Assembly (NCBI RefSeq): GCF_947495285.1
Contig: NZ_CANLXZ010000028.1
Coordinates: forward strand, 1-44,611
DNA: 44,611 bases
Direction of reading: 5' to 3'
Source of the DNA: an uncultured Nonlabens sp.
GTDB lineage: Bacteria; Bacteroidota; Bacteroidia; Flavobacteriales; Flavobacteriaceae
Position 1 is the first letter of the stretch, and each line of letters opens with the position of its first letter. The position numbers and the translations under genes were made by a program. Positions 44,474 through 44,611 of this stretch are shown here, in pieces. The notes below the pieces were generated by a model. It did not search any database. It saw only the letters and a list, made by a program, of their open reading frames with translations, and was not told the DNA's origin.

Positions 44474-44611
44474 ATACCCTTGTTGTGAGATCATGTCTTA
44501 TAAGCTGACAAAAGTCATCGTTGACCACGAGGAGTAATACCAATTTACTTTTGAAAAGTCTCTATGAAAGCATTTTTATAATGATGATTACTAGTTATTG
44601 ATTTTATGGTC
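44474..44611. other. Trailing non-coding sequence
   Basis: The 138 bases after the ABC gene contain no clear gene, hairpin with T-run or repeat. The window ends here. Confidence 0.5.

Overview
The window is a chromosomal segment of a Bacteroidota bacterium, almost certainly a marine member of the Flavobacteriaceae. The DNA is AT-rich. Two promoters match the Bacteroidota consensus TTG-N19-TAnnTTTG exactly, and Shine-Dalgarno sequences are rare. The gene set includes the gliding lipoprotein GldH, DUF4270 and DUF3078 proteins, a half-length GlgA-like protein, a CarboxypepD_reg/OMP_b-brl receptor and a short epsilon subunit. A Dokdonia- or Nonlabens-like genus is only a guess, based on the abundant GCTTTCGCGAAAGC palindrome.

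Layout. (1) 1-2343: atpD-atpC on the minus strand, closed by a strong terminator. (2) 2344-6675: a minus-strand operon of a GlgA-like half protein, a DUF4270 lipoprotein and glmS. (3) 6785-12199: a plus-strand run of panC, panD, a YbhN/LPG-synthase-TM protein, an esterase-like protein without a visible nucleophile, radA and a TlpA-like lipoprotein. It meets tail-to-tail a 1136-residue outer-membrane protein (12196-15606, minus). (4) 15742-19585: a minus-strand lipid cluster of yceD (DUF177), rpmF, fabH, accB and accC, followed by pdxA (minus) and divergent ribE (plus). (5) 21338-27489, minus: a small proline-rich membrane protein, a lipoprotein subtilase, an MBL-fold hydrolase, a SulP anion transporter and a UspA protein, divergent from a CPA-type cation/proton antiporter with an RCK domain (27612, plus). 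(6) 29567-35674: lepA, a TonB-type outer-membrane receptor, a DUF3078 protein and a SCO copper chaperone. (7) 36084-44473, plus: rseP, tRNA-Asn, then a tightly overlapping operon of ricT (PSP1), gldH, a class A penicillin-binding protein, a DEDDy exonuclease and a fused Dpp/Opp-type double ABC ATPase.

Most genes are housekeeping or envelope functions: energy, amino sugar and peptidoglycan supply, pantothenate/CoA, fatty-acid initiation, envelope proteolysis, gliding and ion or pH homeostasis. I see no phage, insertion sequence, CRISPR array or defence island.

The main unexplained signal is the perfect or near-perfect palindrome GCTTTCGCGAAAGC, present 11 times at roughly regular spacing of about 4 kb. 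Four copies are intergenic and seven lie inside genes, in all three reading frames. Other points of interest are an orphan type IX secretion C-terminal signal remnant (35927-36019), an esterase fold without its nucleophile, the half-length GlgA-like protein, and two start-codon corrections forced by promoter elements.
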